Assembly: GCA_038030265.1 (NCBI GenBank)
Contig: CM075937.1
Location: 7,006,001-7,070,000 of the forward strand
Direction: 5' to 3'
Length of the DNA stretch: 64,000 nt
Source: Corythucha ciliata
Lineage: Eukaryota > Arthropoda > Insecta > Hemiptera > Tingidae
The notes below the pieces were generated by a model that was not told where the DNA came from, did no database searches, and was given only the letters and a program-made list of their open reading frames with translations. Position numbers and translations under genes: made by a program. This document shows positions 33,073 through 45,000 of this stretch, piece by piece. Each line of letters opens with the position of its first letter. The stretch's first letter is position 1.

Positions 33073-34560
33073 ACAGTACTTTTCCTCTCCATAGAGCTCA
33101 TGTTCTATCATTAAAATGTCTTTTAGGAGTTACGACGAGTGCAGGAGGTTGGTTTCACTGAACTTTGGAATACAAAAACAACGTTTTTTTTGGAATTTAA
33201 ACAAAACAAAAACAAAAAAAACGGACGAGTTCTTTTTTAATTCTGGAAGGGACAACCGACGGGGGTTTTTGAGCATTAATTTCAAGGTCTGATGGCCTGT
33301 CAACCATTTTGACTGCTGAGCAGGGAGAGCGATTTATTGTCCCTCGGTAACAACACAACCTTCAAGGGTTGTTTAGCCCTTTCATTCCACCTTGTTTCCC
33401 GTACTAGTCACATCTCTCCAGACTAACCACGGCACAAGGGGGGTTTTGTTAAGCACTCCCTTACACAAAAGGTGAGGAGGTCATGAGAGGAATATAGGCA
33501 TTCTCTCTTTATCCCTCCCCTCCCCCCCCACTCACACCATCACTGCACACCGAAAACACCATCATGTACCATTCCATGGCCTGTACTACTCTCGTTGGTG
33601 GCGTTGAAGGTGCAGTGGCTGGGGGGGGGGATCTTGTAATTTCATCGAGTTTGCTGACTCAGATCCACCAAACTGCCCCTTCCACTAACCGCACCACCGT
33701 TGGAGAGTTAGACCCCTTTTTCTTGCCTCCCCACTGCGTTCACCTTTACGCTACCACCGGCCTATTTTGGCTTTCTCTCTCACTCTCTCTCTCGCACTTC
33801 TTTCTCTCCCCTCACTCCTGAAATCCTTTATCATAAAATGACCGTGATTTATTATTATATCCCAGACATAACCCTTTAACTTCCTACCCAGATTCCCTGC
33901 TCCTTTCGCGAAGCCTCTTTTCCTTTAAGAAGGAGTGAGTGAGCAGGTCGGGTTTGTAATTCATTTCAAGCACCCTCTTTATCCTCGTCACACTCTTTCC
34001 CCCACCACCCACCAATGGTCTTTATTGAAGGACGTACCTATAGCTGGGACCATTTTAGAATTTTAGCAGTGTTTACTGTACGAGGTATACTCGCAAATCC
34101 ACCGCGTGAAGATTTCATATAAAAGCATTGCATCACTCTCAGAAGTGTCTTAAATTCCTTAGTCAATCGAAATCGTTCATCCTTCGGCGATTTCATCCCT
34201 TCTGTGACCAGACGAATTATGACCTGTTGCAGGGCTCAGCATAGTTTTCGTGGATTTTTTATTCTATTTGTGTACTTTCGGGGTTAATCCGTATATACAA
34301 GCGCGTCCAGTCTAGAGGTGATGATGCATCCAAACGAGAAGACTATTATGGGATCAATATTATGTGAAGTGTCACTTTTGAATGAGTCGTGCGGAGCATC
34401 ACCATCAGGAGTATCATTGTGACAGGAAGGGACCGTCCGGTGGAAGACATCATTCAACGACTCGTTATTGGTAACTCAAACGAATTGTAGAGAGCGTTAC
34501 GATCGTTTCAAAATGTCGTCTGAAAGGCATATAAACATTTGATAAGGCAACAGTTAAGAC
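33073..34560. other. non-coding, upstream of the THAP transposase
   Basis: No gene recognised. It contains a pyrimidine-rich tract with CTCTCT near 33775-33800 and a ten-base G run near 33621. The left end of the THAP transposon should lie here, but no terminal repeat could be paired by eye. Confidence 0.35.
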
Positions 34561-35126
34561 ATGGTAAGTTAGCTCAATGCCTAATTTATGTAATTAATTT
34601 CTAGATTGAATGACTGTTGCAGGTCGAGGAAATGGACCACGATTATTCGTGCTTTGAGGGAGCCCCCCAAAAACCACTTCGCCGGGTGTGTTGTGTCCCT
34701 CAATGCCCTAATAACGATCGAACTCCCGATGTTTCTTTTCATTGTTTCCCTCCTGAGAAAAACATGGTAAAAAAGTGGAAAATAAAATTGAGGATCGGGA
34801 AGGAAGTATCTAAATTCGTGCGGGTTTGCTCTGATCACTTTCAACCAGGGGATTTCTTCGTTACAAGTAAACCAACTTTTTTTAAAATATGAATCGGATA
34901 GAACGTTTAACCAGAAACGTGTTTCCTTATCTTCAGGAGAATATTCCAAGAAGCCTCGGCTAAAAAAGGGGACAATTCCTTCCCGAAATTTGCCTCACCG
35001 GCCATTGGACGTACTTGTTTCTCCTAGGAAGAAAAAGATGAGAGAGCAAAGGAGGATGAAACGAGATCTTTTGTCTGAGTGGTATTTCATGGGTTACGAG
35101 AGAGTTTTTGTGTTGTGTCGTGACTA

Positions 35127-35981
35127 ACTTGCGTTTCTTGTCGCATTTGGTCTTGTGTCACTTGGTTGACATTTTGTGAATTTATATGAGAGCAGGTACT
35201 AACATACAATGGTCTTTGCTTCGTAAGATTGGCAAAATCTCTCAGAACTCTCTGTGTTGATGTCAAGTGCCATAATGTATGTGAAATTTATGTTGTGTTG
35301 CATGTAAAGCCGCGATTCCACTGGACGCGCATTGTTCGCGAAGAGGGCTTGCAGAAAGTTAAGGGAAAATTAACGTGAAGTTATCCCTTGAGTTAATTAT
35401 CTACGAAATGGTCATTTCCAAGCTTTCGACCCACTGTAAAAGGTAGCAAAAATGCTCAAGTTATACTAAGGTTCGGTTCTCATTAGTCCTCTGCCTTCTG
35501 TGCCTCAATAGCTGGCCATACGCGAACGGATTTTTTTCCGGAAACCCTCAGGCCTGAACTGAGCGTTAGTGGAGATAACAAAACTTTGGTTTTTACCCTG
35601 AGTCTTCAATGCCCGTAGGCCCTGGCTGTTGATCGCAGTAACGGATCTCGGAACTCTAGTCTGGACTGCACGTGACGGTCAACGTCAGGCTATAATCCCT
35701 CAGATGTCGCCTGTCACAATAGTCTGCGAGCCTGGCCTGTCGTTATCGTCACATGCTAGGTATAAATCCGTTGACCGGACCCGTCAGCAAAATAGGCAGG
35801 CCCGGCCTGTTCACATAATTCCGTTCGTGTATGTTTATAGCTGATGAATTTTATGTGCGTATTATCTACCATAATTACTACTCAATGCAGTGTTTAGCCT
35901 AGACAGAGGGATTACTGATGATATATGGTGAATCTACTGGGCTTGCCGCATAGGTCAGTAAAATTAAGCCCCCCAATCAAG
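35127..35981. other. intron-like non-coding sequence
   Basis: No gene recognised. The only open frame (71 codons near 35629) has no features. Confidence 0.35.
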
Positions 35982-36288
35982 CCTCGTCTACTACTCGGCA
36001 TACATTTTCTGGCCTTATTTCTGCACCAATCCTGGTTTTTAAGGACTCATTTTAATCTTCAGGAAATTCCGCATATGCAGTAGTTTTCCTTTTCTCAAAT
36101 AAGTCGAAAAAACCCGTGAAATTACAAGGTAAAAGTTCAAGGCGAATCTAAAATAACTTCTGGGATGAAATTTGAAAAAAGGAAAACTACTGCATATGCG
36201 GAATTTCCTGAAGATTAAAACGAGTCCTTAAAAACCAGGATTGGTGGAGAAATAAGGCGAGAAAATGTATGCCGAGTAGTTGACGAGG
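35982..36288. mobile_element. fold-back element, ~110-bp arms
   Basis: The left arm begins CCTCGTCTACTACTCGGC and the right arm ends with its inverse (GCCGAGTAGTTGACGAGG). Inside, GGAAATTCCGCATATGCAGT and its inverse AC TGCATATGCGGAATTTCC are near-perfectly paired around ~90 bp of spacer. It is non-coding. Confidence 0.75.
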
Positions 36289-37108
36289 GGGGGTCGAGGA
36301 ATCACCCGTGCAACTCCTCCTTACATACCTTCAAGAGATCCTAGAGATGTGACATCCAAGTTTGTGCAGTCAGAAACCTTGAGCTTTCATTTTGGTAGCC
36401 AAAAAACCTCTTGAAATTTTGGGGCTTGTCCAAGTTTGGCAAATTGCTCGAAAAGGGTCCATCGTACACTTAAGAACACCCTATTCTCAATTGAAAAGGA
36501 TTGAATTCTCCGACGATTGGAAAAAAAATACTGATATCGGTTGATTGTTCCAATTTTTACGGCCAATCAAATATGTCATTTTTCTTCTTTTTTTCAAAAA
36601 GCCTCTTGAACCATTCTTTGAGCGGTGAATCTTGGAAGAATTTATATTAATCGATGCCCTCTCCTTAAAAATCATTTGCCTCCCAGATTTGTAGAAGCTC
36701 TGCGGTAATATTTTAGATACTTTTTAGATCGAATAACGCCACTTTTCTCCACTTTTTCAAAATTCCACTTAACCACTTCTTCATCATCTGACTTGTTGTT
36801 TGAATCTTGGCAGAATCGATAAAAATTCATGCCTCCCCCCTCTAAAAATTGTTCTCTACTCGCGCTGCGTATTGGATTGGATAATTGGTAACCGCATTGG
36901 TAACAGCAAATCACAAATCGATTTCGTCACTAGCATCAATATTTGAACATTTCAGTCAAAATATAGGAACGGTTAACTTCAATGTACATAATAACTGTCA
37001 AATTATAATCCTAAAGATTGACTAGTAAAATTATTGCACCATTTACGGAAGAATCACATCTCGTTTCCTAAAAAAATCCGGGTAAAATCCGGTTCATGAA
37101 CACTCCGC

Positions 37109-37299
37109 TCGGGTCGGATCTGACCCGAACACAGAGGCTTTACTGGAAAACTAATGATAAGAGCCGGAGCTTACTGACCTTGAAGGTGCGGACACATTCC
37201 ATAAGACTGAATAAGAGGTTACTAGGAGAGCAAACGTTCTTGAAAAAGCAGAAGGCGGGGGAAGCTAAAAACAATGGCGCCCGGGTCGGATCCGACCCC
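37109..37299. repeat. pair of palindromic CGGGTCGGATCNGACCC motifs
   Basis: Two near-palindromes (37109-37128 and 37282-37299) lie about 170 bp apart. The right one is followed by GGAGGGTTAA, which resembles the edge of a TTAA-targeting element. No matching left TTAA end was found, so piggyBac affinity is only a suggestion. Confidence 0.35.
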
Positions 37300-37708
37300 T
37301 GCCGGAGTACCGGAGGGTTAATTAACGCTTAAAACCAAAATTTGAATTTTACGCTTATCATGACGTCACATAACCGTTAATGTTGACCGTCAGACGGTTA
37401 TGCAATAACTCCCTATTGTCGACCTAACCCTTAATTGTTATGTTTATTTTTCACTTCTATGTTTTTCTTTTTCTTCCATTCATAATTCTTCGCGTTTCAC
37501 CTTGAGTATATTTCTTTTTGGTCCTTTACGTGATTTGTATTTAACACACACATTCATAAACGACATTCGAACCGAGTATTCACTTATAGCGCTTCAAAAC
37601 AGGCTATTTCTTATTTTAAGCCGGGTACAAACATGTGATACGTAAGTAACAAAAACAAAGCCTTTTTTTTTAATTTTCAGTTAAGGTCTCCCCACACATT
37701 TCCGTGTT

Positions 37709-37748
37709 CTCACCGCGCCGAGTCCGCACCGACACTCGGCGCGGTGAG
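37709..37748 (+). repeat. perfect 15-bp GC-rich hairpin in the left TIR
   Basis: CTCACCGCGCCGAGT (37709-37723) and ACTCGGCGCGGTGAG (37734-37748) pair perfectly around a 10-base loop. It lies just inside the terminal repeat. Confidence 0.85.
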
Positions 37749-38507
37749 GAGAGCCCACACATGTCCGATTCGCCACCGATCCGTCTCCGTGCTTCGAGGG
37801 GTAAAATATAAACTGGAGTGGATGCTTCGATTTAATTTTTTGCCAAGGTACTTACTCTACTCTTAAATTAACTTTTGCTCATTAAAGTACGAGATCCCAT
37901 CAGGTGCGATTGTGTTACCTGTAAGAGGTACTCCTATTTTACTGTTTACCGGCAGATTTTAGCTCCGTAGACATGGAAGTGCACGTCTTTGATTCGTACT
38001 ACTTTTGTTGAACACGGCGTAATAATTAATTAAATTAATATAAAAATCCACCCGTGGGGCACATGGCTGGAAATAGGACATCAATTCGCGGTTTCATGTC
38101 ACGAATACGGAAAAATCGTCTTTGACTAATACATAAGTAATCTATTAATTTAATTATTTATTACTACGCTTGAAAATTGTACTTCTTCAAATTACATCAC
38201 TGAAAAACTCTATAACACATTTGAACTCAATTTGTGTTTTGTAGTTGATTAAGGATTGAAATTTGAACAAGCAAGCTTCCTCTTCATTATGCAATTTCCT
38301 GACATCTATATTGAGACATTGAAATCGAAGATTGGCGAAGAAATAGAGCCAGAATTTAGGGTGACGTTTAGGCGAGGGGGACTGGGAAAGGTGCCGAGGA
38401 AACTCGTCTGAAATCACCTACCAGATTTTCACAGCTGCGTGTTATTCGGCGACGATCTGTATATTAAAGTAAAGTTATTTTGTTATGAAACCAAATTATA
38501 TTCATTT

Positions 38508-39218
38508 TTAGTGCATTTCATTCTGAAAATGCACTATTGGTCCCGTCGTGATAGTGGCAAACATGGGTCATGTCATGTTTTTTTCACGTTGCAGAACCTC
38601 TAAAACACGAATTCAGTGGTCTCCAGTATATATATATATATTATTGGTTTATTTATAAGCTTATGGCCGTTTTCTTGTTAGCACAACAACTCTCGAAGAA
38701 ATTAATTTAGAGGAACGCGTATTTGGCACAAAAATCAGTAGTCATAAGACCCCGGTCGGTATTGCATTTGGGCCAAATCGGTCAAGACGGAGGGGTGGAA
38801 ATGGTCAAAAAATCACTACAATTCACCAGTTAATTCTAGATGCATCATATTCAGTATGAATACTCCATGTTAGAGTAGCCTTTGATTCCCACTTTAATTT
38901 TTCGAAAAAGTCAAGGTGGTGGGGGCGGTCCTTCCGGTGTGGAAGTGTAAAAATAGCATTGAACTTCACTAGTTCATCTTAGCGTTCTAAAATTCGAGTC
39001 AATAATTTAATGTAACAAAAGCCCTGGGTTCCATTGAGATTTATCGAAAACTTTGATGGGGGGGGGGGGGTAAAATGTGGGATGAAATTTCAAAAAATCG
39101 CTTAAATTCACACTTTTATTATAAAATACGGCACAAAAATTTAATATAACAAAGCCCTTGGAAAACTACCGAAACTTTTCGACATTTTTGAAGAGATGGT
39201 GGTGAAAATAGAGGAATG
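38508..39218. repeat. left arm of a large interrupted palindrome
   Basis: Starting at the hairpin end AGTGCATTTCATTCTG, this ~710-bp block is the imperfect inverse of 43603-44638. Shared ordered words include AACACGAATTCAGTGGTCTC, CCCCGGTCGGTATTGCATTT, AGTAGCCTTTGATTCCC and CTACCGAAACTTTTCGACAT. No coding capacity. Confidence 0.8.
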
Positions 39219-39829
39219 CGGCATCAATGATACGCAATGCTTCAATGACACGGGGGGTTTATTCAGTCCGTATCATACTACCGTATAAGGTGACACGATA
39301 AGCCATTATGATATAAGTCGAAACCGGCATTCACAAATGAAGTGATGTACATCGTTTATGTTGAGGACGTCATCGTCGGTCCGTGACTTTTTCACAACAT
39401 ACAACTCAAGTTCCAAGTTTCACAAGGCGTTCACACTGAATGTAATATTGAAACCTTCAGGATCCAAGCTACCTACGACACCCCCAAGTTGGGTCTCGTG
39501 CTCGGTAATATTTTTTCTCGATCCGCAAGAACGATTTTATCAGATCGGCATAGTGTGGACGCGGCTACGATACAGGGCAGTATGCATTCGATGGAGGATG
39601 GGATAGTGCCAGAGGTTTATTTTTCTTTCCTATACAGCTCTCTTCGTTTGCCGTCTGGAGCTGCACCACCAGCACTGAATTTACTAGCCTTTCTTTACTA
39701 TTGTCACGTTGTTTCACATGATAGCCCACGAGGTTACAAAATCTCGAGCTTCTCGAAACTAAACGAACAGCTTCACAAAAGTTTGACGTCATGGTCATCA
39801 GTTTCGACTCACAACATTTTTTATTTCAT

Positions 39830-40345
39830 TTCATTTATTTTTCAGCTCAACAGTAAAAACACCAAACAGAGCAGTCAAAACAGCGACAGTAATAATAATA
39901 AAATATAAATAAGGTATGATAACAGTCAGATATCAGGATTATCACAGTAACTGATAATTTTTCTATTAAAAGAATTGAAAGGATCGGAGAAGATATCAGA
40001 GCTTAGGGGTATAGGATTGGCCAATGAAGCAAAACGAGAAAGCGTATAATGCCTCCCGTAATTGGTACGGAACGGTGCAACATTAAATGTAGCACCCGTC
40101 AGTCTCTGACATCGCTGTGGAACTCTCAGAGCTAGACCAGAAAGGACTGCAGAACTTGAAATGTGGGAGTTGAGGACCTTCCAGACAAATAACAGGCTTG
40201 AAACTCTTCGTCTATCCGCTAACGATTGTAAGCCAGTGGCACGAAGTCTCTCACCATACGATAAAACTCCCGAAAACCCAAATTTGAAAGATAGATACCT
40301 GGTAGCCACTTCACTGGACCGACTCAAGGAGAGCGACCTCAGATT
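39830..40345 (-). pseudogene. C-terminal LINE reverse transcriptase fragment (CR1-like) with 3' tail
   Basis: Codes on the minus strand for the region C-terminal to the RT: SEVATRYLSFKFGFSG, YGERLRATGLQSLADRRR, LRVPQRCQR, RTNYGRHYTLSRFASLAN, stop at 39926. It is followed by a tail rich in TAAATGAAATGAAAT before 39830, typical of CR1/L2-like microsatellite 3' ends. The preceding part of the same RT lies at 41529-41682, so an insertion separates them. Confidence 0.7.
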
Positions 40346-40351
40346 TCAAGT

Positions 40352-40802
40352 TTTGTTCCGACAGCAGCCTGTCGGGAGAAGTGCATTTCATTCATGCGAC
40401 AATCGAGTCAAACCTCATAAGTTAGAACGATATCAATCGATTATGAATGACATTTAGGCCGTGGTATAGAAAGTCAAAATCATAAAATCGTGTTTCTTTT
40501 TACCGCAGGCCCCTTTTTTGGCACCAACTGAGGGGAAACAAAGTGATGAAAATGAAAAATGTAAATATAATAAATATACCATACAACGGTGAACAGAGTT
40601 AATGAAACAGAGTCGGTTTGGTTGCCTATACGATATGGGAAGGCGGACTCTTGTTAGAGGAGTTATTTGCAATTAAAATCTTTATTCCGGCCTAAATTTC
40701 ATTCATAATTGATTGATATCGTTCTAACTTATGAGGTTTGACTCGATTGTCGCATGAATGAAATGCACTTCTCCCGACAGGCTGCTGTCGGAACAAAACT
40801 TT
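40352..40802. repeat. inverted repeat, arms 40352-40461 and 40690-40802
   Basis: Arms share TTGTTCCGACAGCAGCCTGT, GGGAGAAGTGCATTTCATTC, ATGCGACAATCGAGTCAAAC, CTCATAAGTTAGAACGATAT and GGCCTAAA in inverted order, with ~230 bp between them. The GTGCATTTCATTC word is also the end of the larger palindrome, so these are related ends. Confidence 0.75.
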
Positions 40803-41366
40803 TTTCAGATTACGTTAATTTTCAGATCAGTTACATTAGGTTAAATGGTATGTCACAATTTCACCATTGCGGAATGCGGAGTGCCTGGGTTCGAATCCGA
40901 AACAATTTTAAAAAAAATTTTTTTTTTGTTCCTCCCTTTTTGGCCCACCTCGGAATTTTTTACTCAATATTTATTAGGCTGTAAGCAAATAAAATAAAAG
41001 AGACGGCTCAAAATACAATGTCAATGAATTTTTTTGGTAATTGGGTGGTCCAGTAAGGCATAGCGTTAATTTAATAGCTCCCCTCCGCCGAGAACTCCCC
41101 TGCCATATCAACGGATTTGGTTCACTAGGGTCTCATACGAAAGCGCGTTCATTTTTCATTACTCGAGTCAATTTTGGGGGCAATTGCAGCAACAGCCGTG
41201 CGGTAGTGAATTTTCAACTAATTCAAACCCCTCTTTCACACCGTTCCCGTGGACCGATTCATCTGGATCACGAACTCGTCCTAGATATTCACGCTATTGA
41301 TTTTTAGACCAAATTTGGTTGCTCTAAGTCAAAAATTGCGACCGTGATCGTGCTAACAAGCGAGGG

Positions 41367-41370
<4 letters not shown>

Positions 41371-41402
<32 letters not shown>
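41371..41402. repeat. (TA)n microsatellite
   Basis: About sixteen TA units next to sequence matching the AACACGAATTC...AGTGCATT end block. Confidence 0.95.
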
Positions 41403-41405
<3 letters not shown>

Positions 41406-41528
41406 AATCGAACCGACCTCGGATTCGTGTTCTAGGGGTTCTGAAACGTGAAAAAAAAGTATCACAACCCATATGTGCGACCATCAGGGCGAGACCAATA
41501 GTGCATTTTTTGAATGAAATGCACTAAA

Positions 41529-41682
41529 AGGATCCCAGACAATGCAGGCATATTCAAGATTGCTCCGAACCAATGACTGATACAGCAATTTCACGGCGAA
41601 CGGATTCCCGAAATCCGCCGTAAAGCGCTTGATGAAGCCTAAATGCCTCAAAGCCTTATTCATAATTTCAAGATATCAGAAA
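41529..41682 (-). pseudogene. LINE RT thumb fragment, collinear with 39926-40345
   Basis: The minus strand reads IMNKALRHLGFIKRF, GNPFAVKLLYQSLVRSNLEY and ACIVWDP, the conserved stretch that normally comes shortly before the ATRYLSFKFG-type segment in CR1-like RTs. Order and strand agree with the fragment at 39926-40345. The 1.2 kb between them ends in AGTGCATTTCATT-type hairpin termini. Confidence 0.65.
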
Positions 41683-42289
41683 TTACGTATATTGCGCAGA
41701 GGTATGCACAAGTTTAAAGAGTGTGTTGAATTGTAAGAGGAAGTGAAACCGTTGATATCCTTCTGTCCATGTGCCAATTCACCGTTATACTTTTCTCCCA
41801 AATCGTGCATTCATGCAAGTTCCCCATTGTGTAAGTAATTCAATTACTGCCCATACAGGGTATATGGCGTGGGATTGGCAACTAGGTTTGGTTGACGCAG
41901 GAAACCAATTTGAAAAAAATGTAGCTTAACCTCCAACCCCATCATGAGGGCGCAATGCGCAATAGTGCATTTTTCAAATGTAATGCACTAAAAGCAATGG
42001 GCTTTACTCCTATCGCGCTAGATGGCGTGGAAAGGGTGGGAGAGGGTATATCTTTGATGAGTTCATCGAAGTATGTACGTGATATTTGCTGAGCCCTGCA
42101 GAATGTATGGGATCAGACATAACCCATTCGTCCAACGTGCCCACATTTTTACACCCTTTCACCCACATCAACTCCTCCAAATATTGTCGCCCCCTGGTGT
42201 AATGTCAACAGCAACAGTCGCAAAGCTATGATTTTCAAACTATCTACCTCTAAACTTACTATGTGATTCCAACTATGCTAATGATTCGA

Positions 42290-42430
42290 AAATGTATTTG
42301 AGAAAAATGTATTTTGAATACGTATTTTGTGTTTGTATTTCAAATACTTTTATAAAGGTATTTTGTATTGTGTATTTTGAATACGTTTTTGGAAGTATTT
42401 TGTATTTTAAATACGTGCTCGAAGTATTTT
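42290..42430. repeat. short repeats of GTATTTTGAATACG
   Basis: Repeated near-palindromic words (GTATTTTGAATACG, GTATTTCAAATAC, GTATTTTAAATACG) at ~20-45-bp spacing. Probably a decayed MITE end cluster. Confidence 0.5.
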
Positions 42431-42668
42431 GCCACCTTTGTCTAACGCACTCTGTATATTCAACAGTCAAACGTCTCAAGTTCTCACAGAATATTAAAAT
42501 TGAATATGAAAAAATAGTTTCGTTAACAACACCATTATTGGTGTTGGAGGGGAAGTTCATAAAAACAATGGCCTGGGATTTCCTTCGACGACAAATGCAC
42601 TTTTCTCTACCCCCTGCTGCCGGTGCGTTTTTCCCCCTAGCCTACACGTTCAGCAGCTGTTCATTTCG

Positions 42669-43467
42669 GAATCAGATTCAAACCCCTTCCTCCACGATGT
42701 TGGAAAGGCGGCGCATTTCCCTGAGTCTAGATTTCAGTACTTGAAGGTACAGATATACTGACACTTTATATATGTATACAGGGTGTTCATAAATTACCTC
42801 GACAGAGAAAGAATGGTGATAGTGTACTGTAGGAGCTGGATTCACCTCATTCAATGGGTCCTGATTGCGGGTTTTTTTCAGTTTTAGGCTCCTTTATTGC
42901 TTCTACCTCTTCACTAGATGGTGAAAACTGGTAAATGTTGTACGTCATTGGAAAGCTAACATCATAAAAAAGTTTTCCCTATGAATGCAAAAAAATATTT
43001 TCCTATGACGAAATGGTGAAAATCGCCGATGAAAATTGGGCAGAAATGCGAATAACGAGTTTTCTTCGGATATCTCATGCCCTAGCGGCTAAGGCCTTGG
43101 TGCAATTTTATTGAGTTGAGGACCAATAATGAAGGAAATTTTGTGCTCTTTTCAATGAGCTATTTACTTTTAGTCTAGCACCTCTTGATGATGTCGTAAT
43201 AGCCACTTGTCGAAAAAAAACAGAGGGTCACCAAAAAAACACGAAATTGACGATATCTCGAAAACCAAGAGGAATTCCAAAAAACTTCAAATAGTAATTT
43301 CGATCACAAATGAGGTGTACTATCAACATACTCTCTCTGTCGAGGTAATTTATGAACACCCTGTATAAAGTGTCAATATATCTGTACCTTTAAGTACTGA
43401 AATCTAGACTCAGGGAAATGCGCCGCCTTTCCAACATCGTGGAGGAAGGGGTTTGAATCTGATTCCG
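42669..43467. repeat. palindrome (arms ~100 bp) with a mariner MITE in its loop
   Basis: 42669-42770 (GGAATCAGATTCAAACC through ACACTTTATA) and 43364-43467 are near-perfect inverses. The mariner-like element at 42779-43363 sits precisely at the centre. Confidence 0.8.
42779..43363. mobile_element. mariner-like MITE, 585 bp
   Basis: Ends CAGGGTGTTCATAAATTACC (continuing TCGACAGAGA) are exactly inverted at the right end, giving ~30-bp TIRs, and TA flanks both sides. Start word and TA duplication are typical of Tc1/mariner. No transposase ORF is present, so it is non-autonomous. Confidence 0.85.
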
Positions 43468-43602
43468 TAATGAACCGGCATCCGGCTTCGGCATCTGGCG
43501 GTCGGAAAGACTGCATTTCATTCCGTATACGGATACCCTGTCCCAGAAGTAATAATTTTGATACCATAATTTGTTTCATTAAGCCGAACTTCTTCCTCTA
43601 TT

Positions 43603-44638
43603 TTCACCACCCTCTCTTCAAAAATGTCGAAAAGTTTCGGTAGTTTTCGAAGGGCTTAGTTATATTAAATTTTTGTGCCGTATTTTATAACACCTAAACG
43701 TGTGAATTTAAGCGATTTTTTGAAATTTCATCCCCCATTTCACCCTCCCCCATCAAAGTTTTCGATAAATCTCAATGGAACCCAGGGCTTTCGTTACATC
43801 AAATTATTGAGTCGAATTTTAGAGCGCTAAGATGAATTAGTGAAGTTCAACGCTATTTTTACACTTACACACCGGAAGGACCACCCTCACCACCTTGACT
43901 TTTTCGAAAAATTAAAATGGGAATCAAAGGCTACTCTAATATGGAGTATTCGTACTGAATATGATGCATCTAGAATCAACTGGTGAATTGTAGTGATTTT
44001 TTGACCATTTCCACCCCTCCACCATGACCGATTTGGCCCAAATGCAATACCGACCGGGGTCTTACGAATACTGATTTTTGTGCCAAAGCGCGTTCCGCTA
44101 AATTGATTTCTTCGGGAGTTATCGTGCTAACAAGACCACACACTTACTTCCACTCCGGTGGCAACACCCCCTCTCCATCGACTTTTTCAAAACATCAAAA
44201 TGGGAATCAAAGGCTACTCCAACATGGAGTATACGTACCGAATATAATGCTTCTAGAATTAACTGGTGATTTATAGTGATTTTGTTACCATTTCAACCCC
44301 TATTTTCCCCCCTCCACCTCGACCGATTTGGCCCAAATGCAATACCGACCGGGGTCTTGTGAGTACTGATTTTTGTGCCAAAGCGCGTTCCGCTAAATTA
44401 ATTTCTTCGAGAGTTATCGTGCTAACAAGAAAACGGTCATAAGCTTATAAATAAACCAATATACCTACTATAAATAATTATATAAAGAAATGTATAGAGA
44501 TATATATGTATATGAATTCTGGAGACCACTGAATTCGTGTTCTAGACGTTCTGAAACGTGAAAAAAACATGACGTGATCCATGTTTGCCACCATCACGAC
44601 GAGACCAATAGTGCATTTTCAGAATGAAATGCACTAAA
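43603..44638. repeat. right arm of the large interrupted palindrome, with internal duplication
   Basis: Inverse of 38508-39218, but longer. A ~310-bp unit is present twice: GCAATACCGACCGGGGTC occurs near 44045 and 44340, and GGGAATCAAAGGCTACTC near 43918 and 44200. It ends GAATGAAATGCACT, the inverse of the left hairpin end. Confidence 0.8.
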
Positions 44639-44689
44639 AAAAAAGAAAAAAAGTTGGGCGTAAAATGAAGAAAAGGCGTGACTGGCACG

Positions 44690-45000
44690 GTACGGACACG
44701 GCGCGGAAACGACTCGGAGAATGAGCTCGGACATGTGTAGGCTATCACATGTTAATTAAGTTGTTTTCATTTCACCGACACACGGCCGAGTGTCGGTGCG
44801 GACGCGGCGCGGTGAGAACACGGACATGTGTGGGCGGTTTCACGGACACGGCGCGGACTCGGTGCGGAAACGACTCGGTGGAATGGGCACGGACATGTGT
44901 AGGCTATCACATGTTAATTCAGTTGTTTTCATTTCACCGACACACGGCCGAGTGTCGGTGCGGACGCGGCGCGGTGAGAACACGGATATGTGTGGGGAGA
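44690..45000. repeat. ~162-bp tandem repeat, about two copies
   Basis: GCGGAAACGACTCGG, ATGTGTAGGCTATCACATGT and TTGTTTTCATTTCACCGACA recur at a spacing of 161-162 bp. The unit includes the GC-rich terminal motif of the element ending at 45003, so the right TIR is duplicated in tandem. Confidence 0.8.

Noticed and set aside
37075..37325. piggyBac-type element with a TTAA edge
   Set aside because: Only the right edge (GGAGGGTTAA) fits; no matching left TTAA end or transposase was seen. Listed only as paired palindromes.
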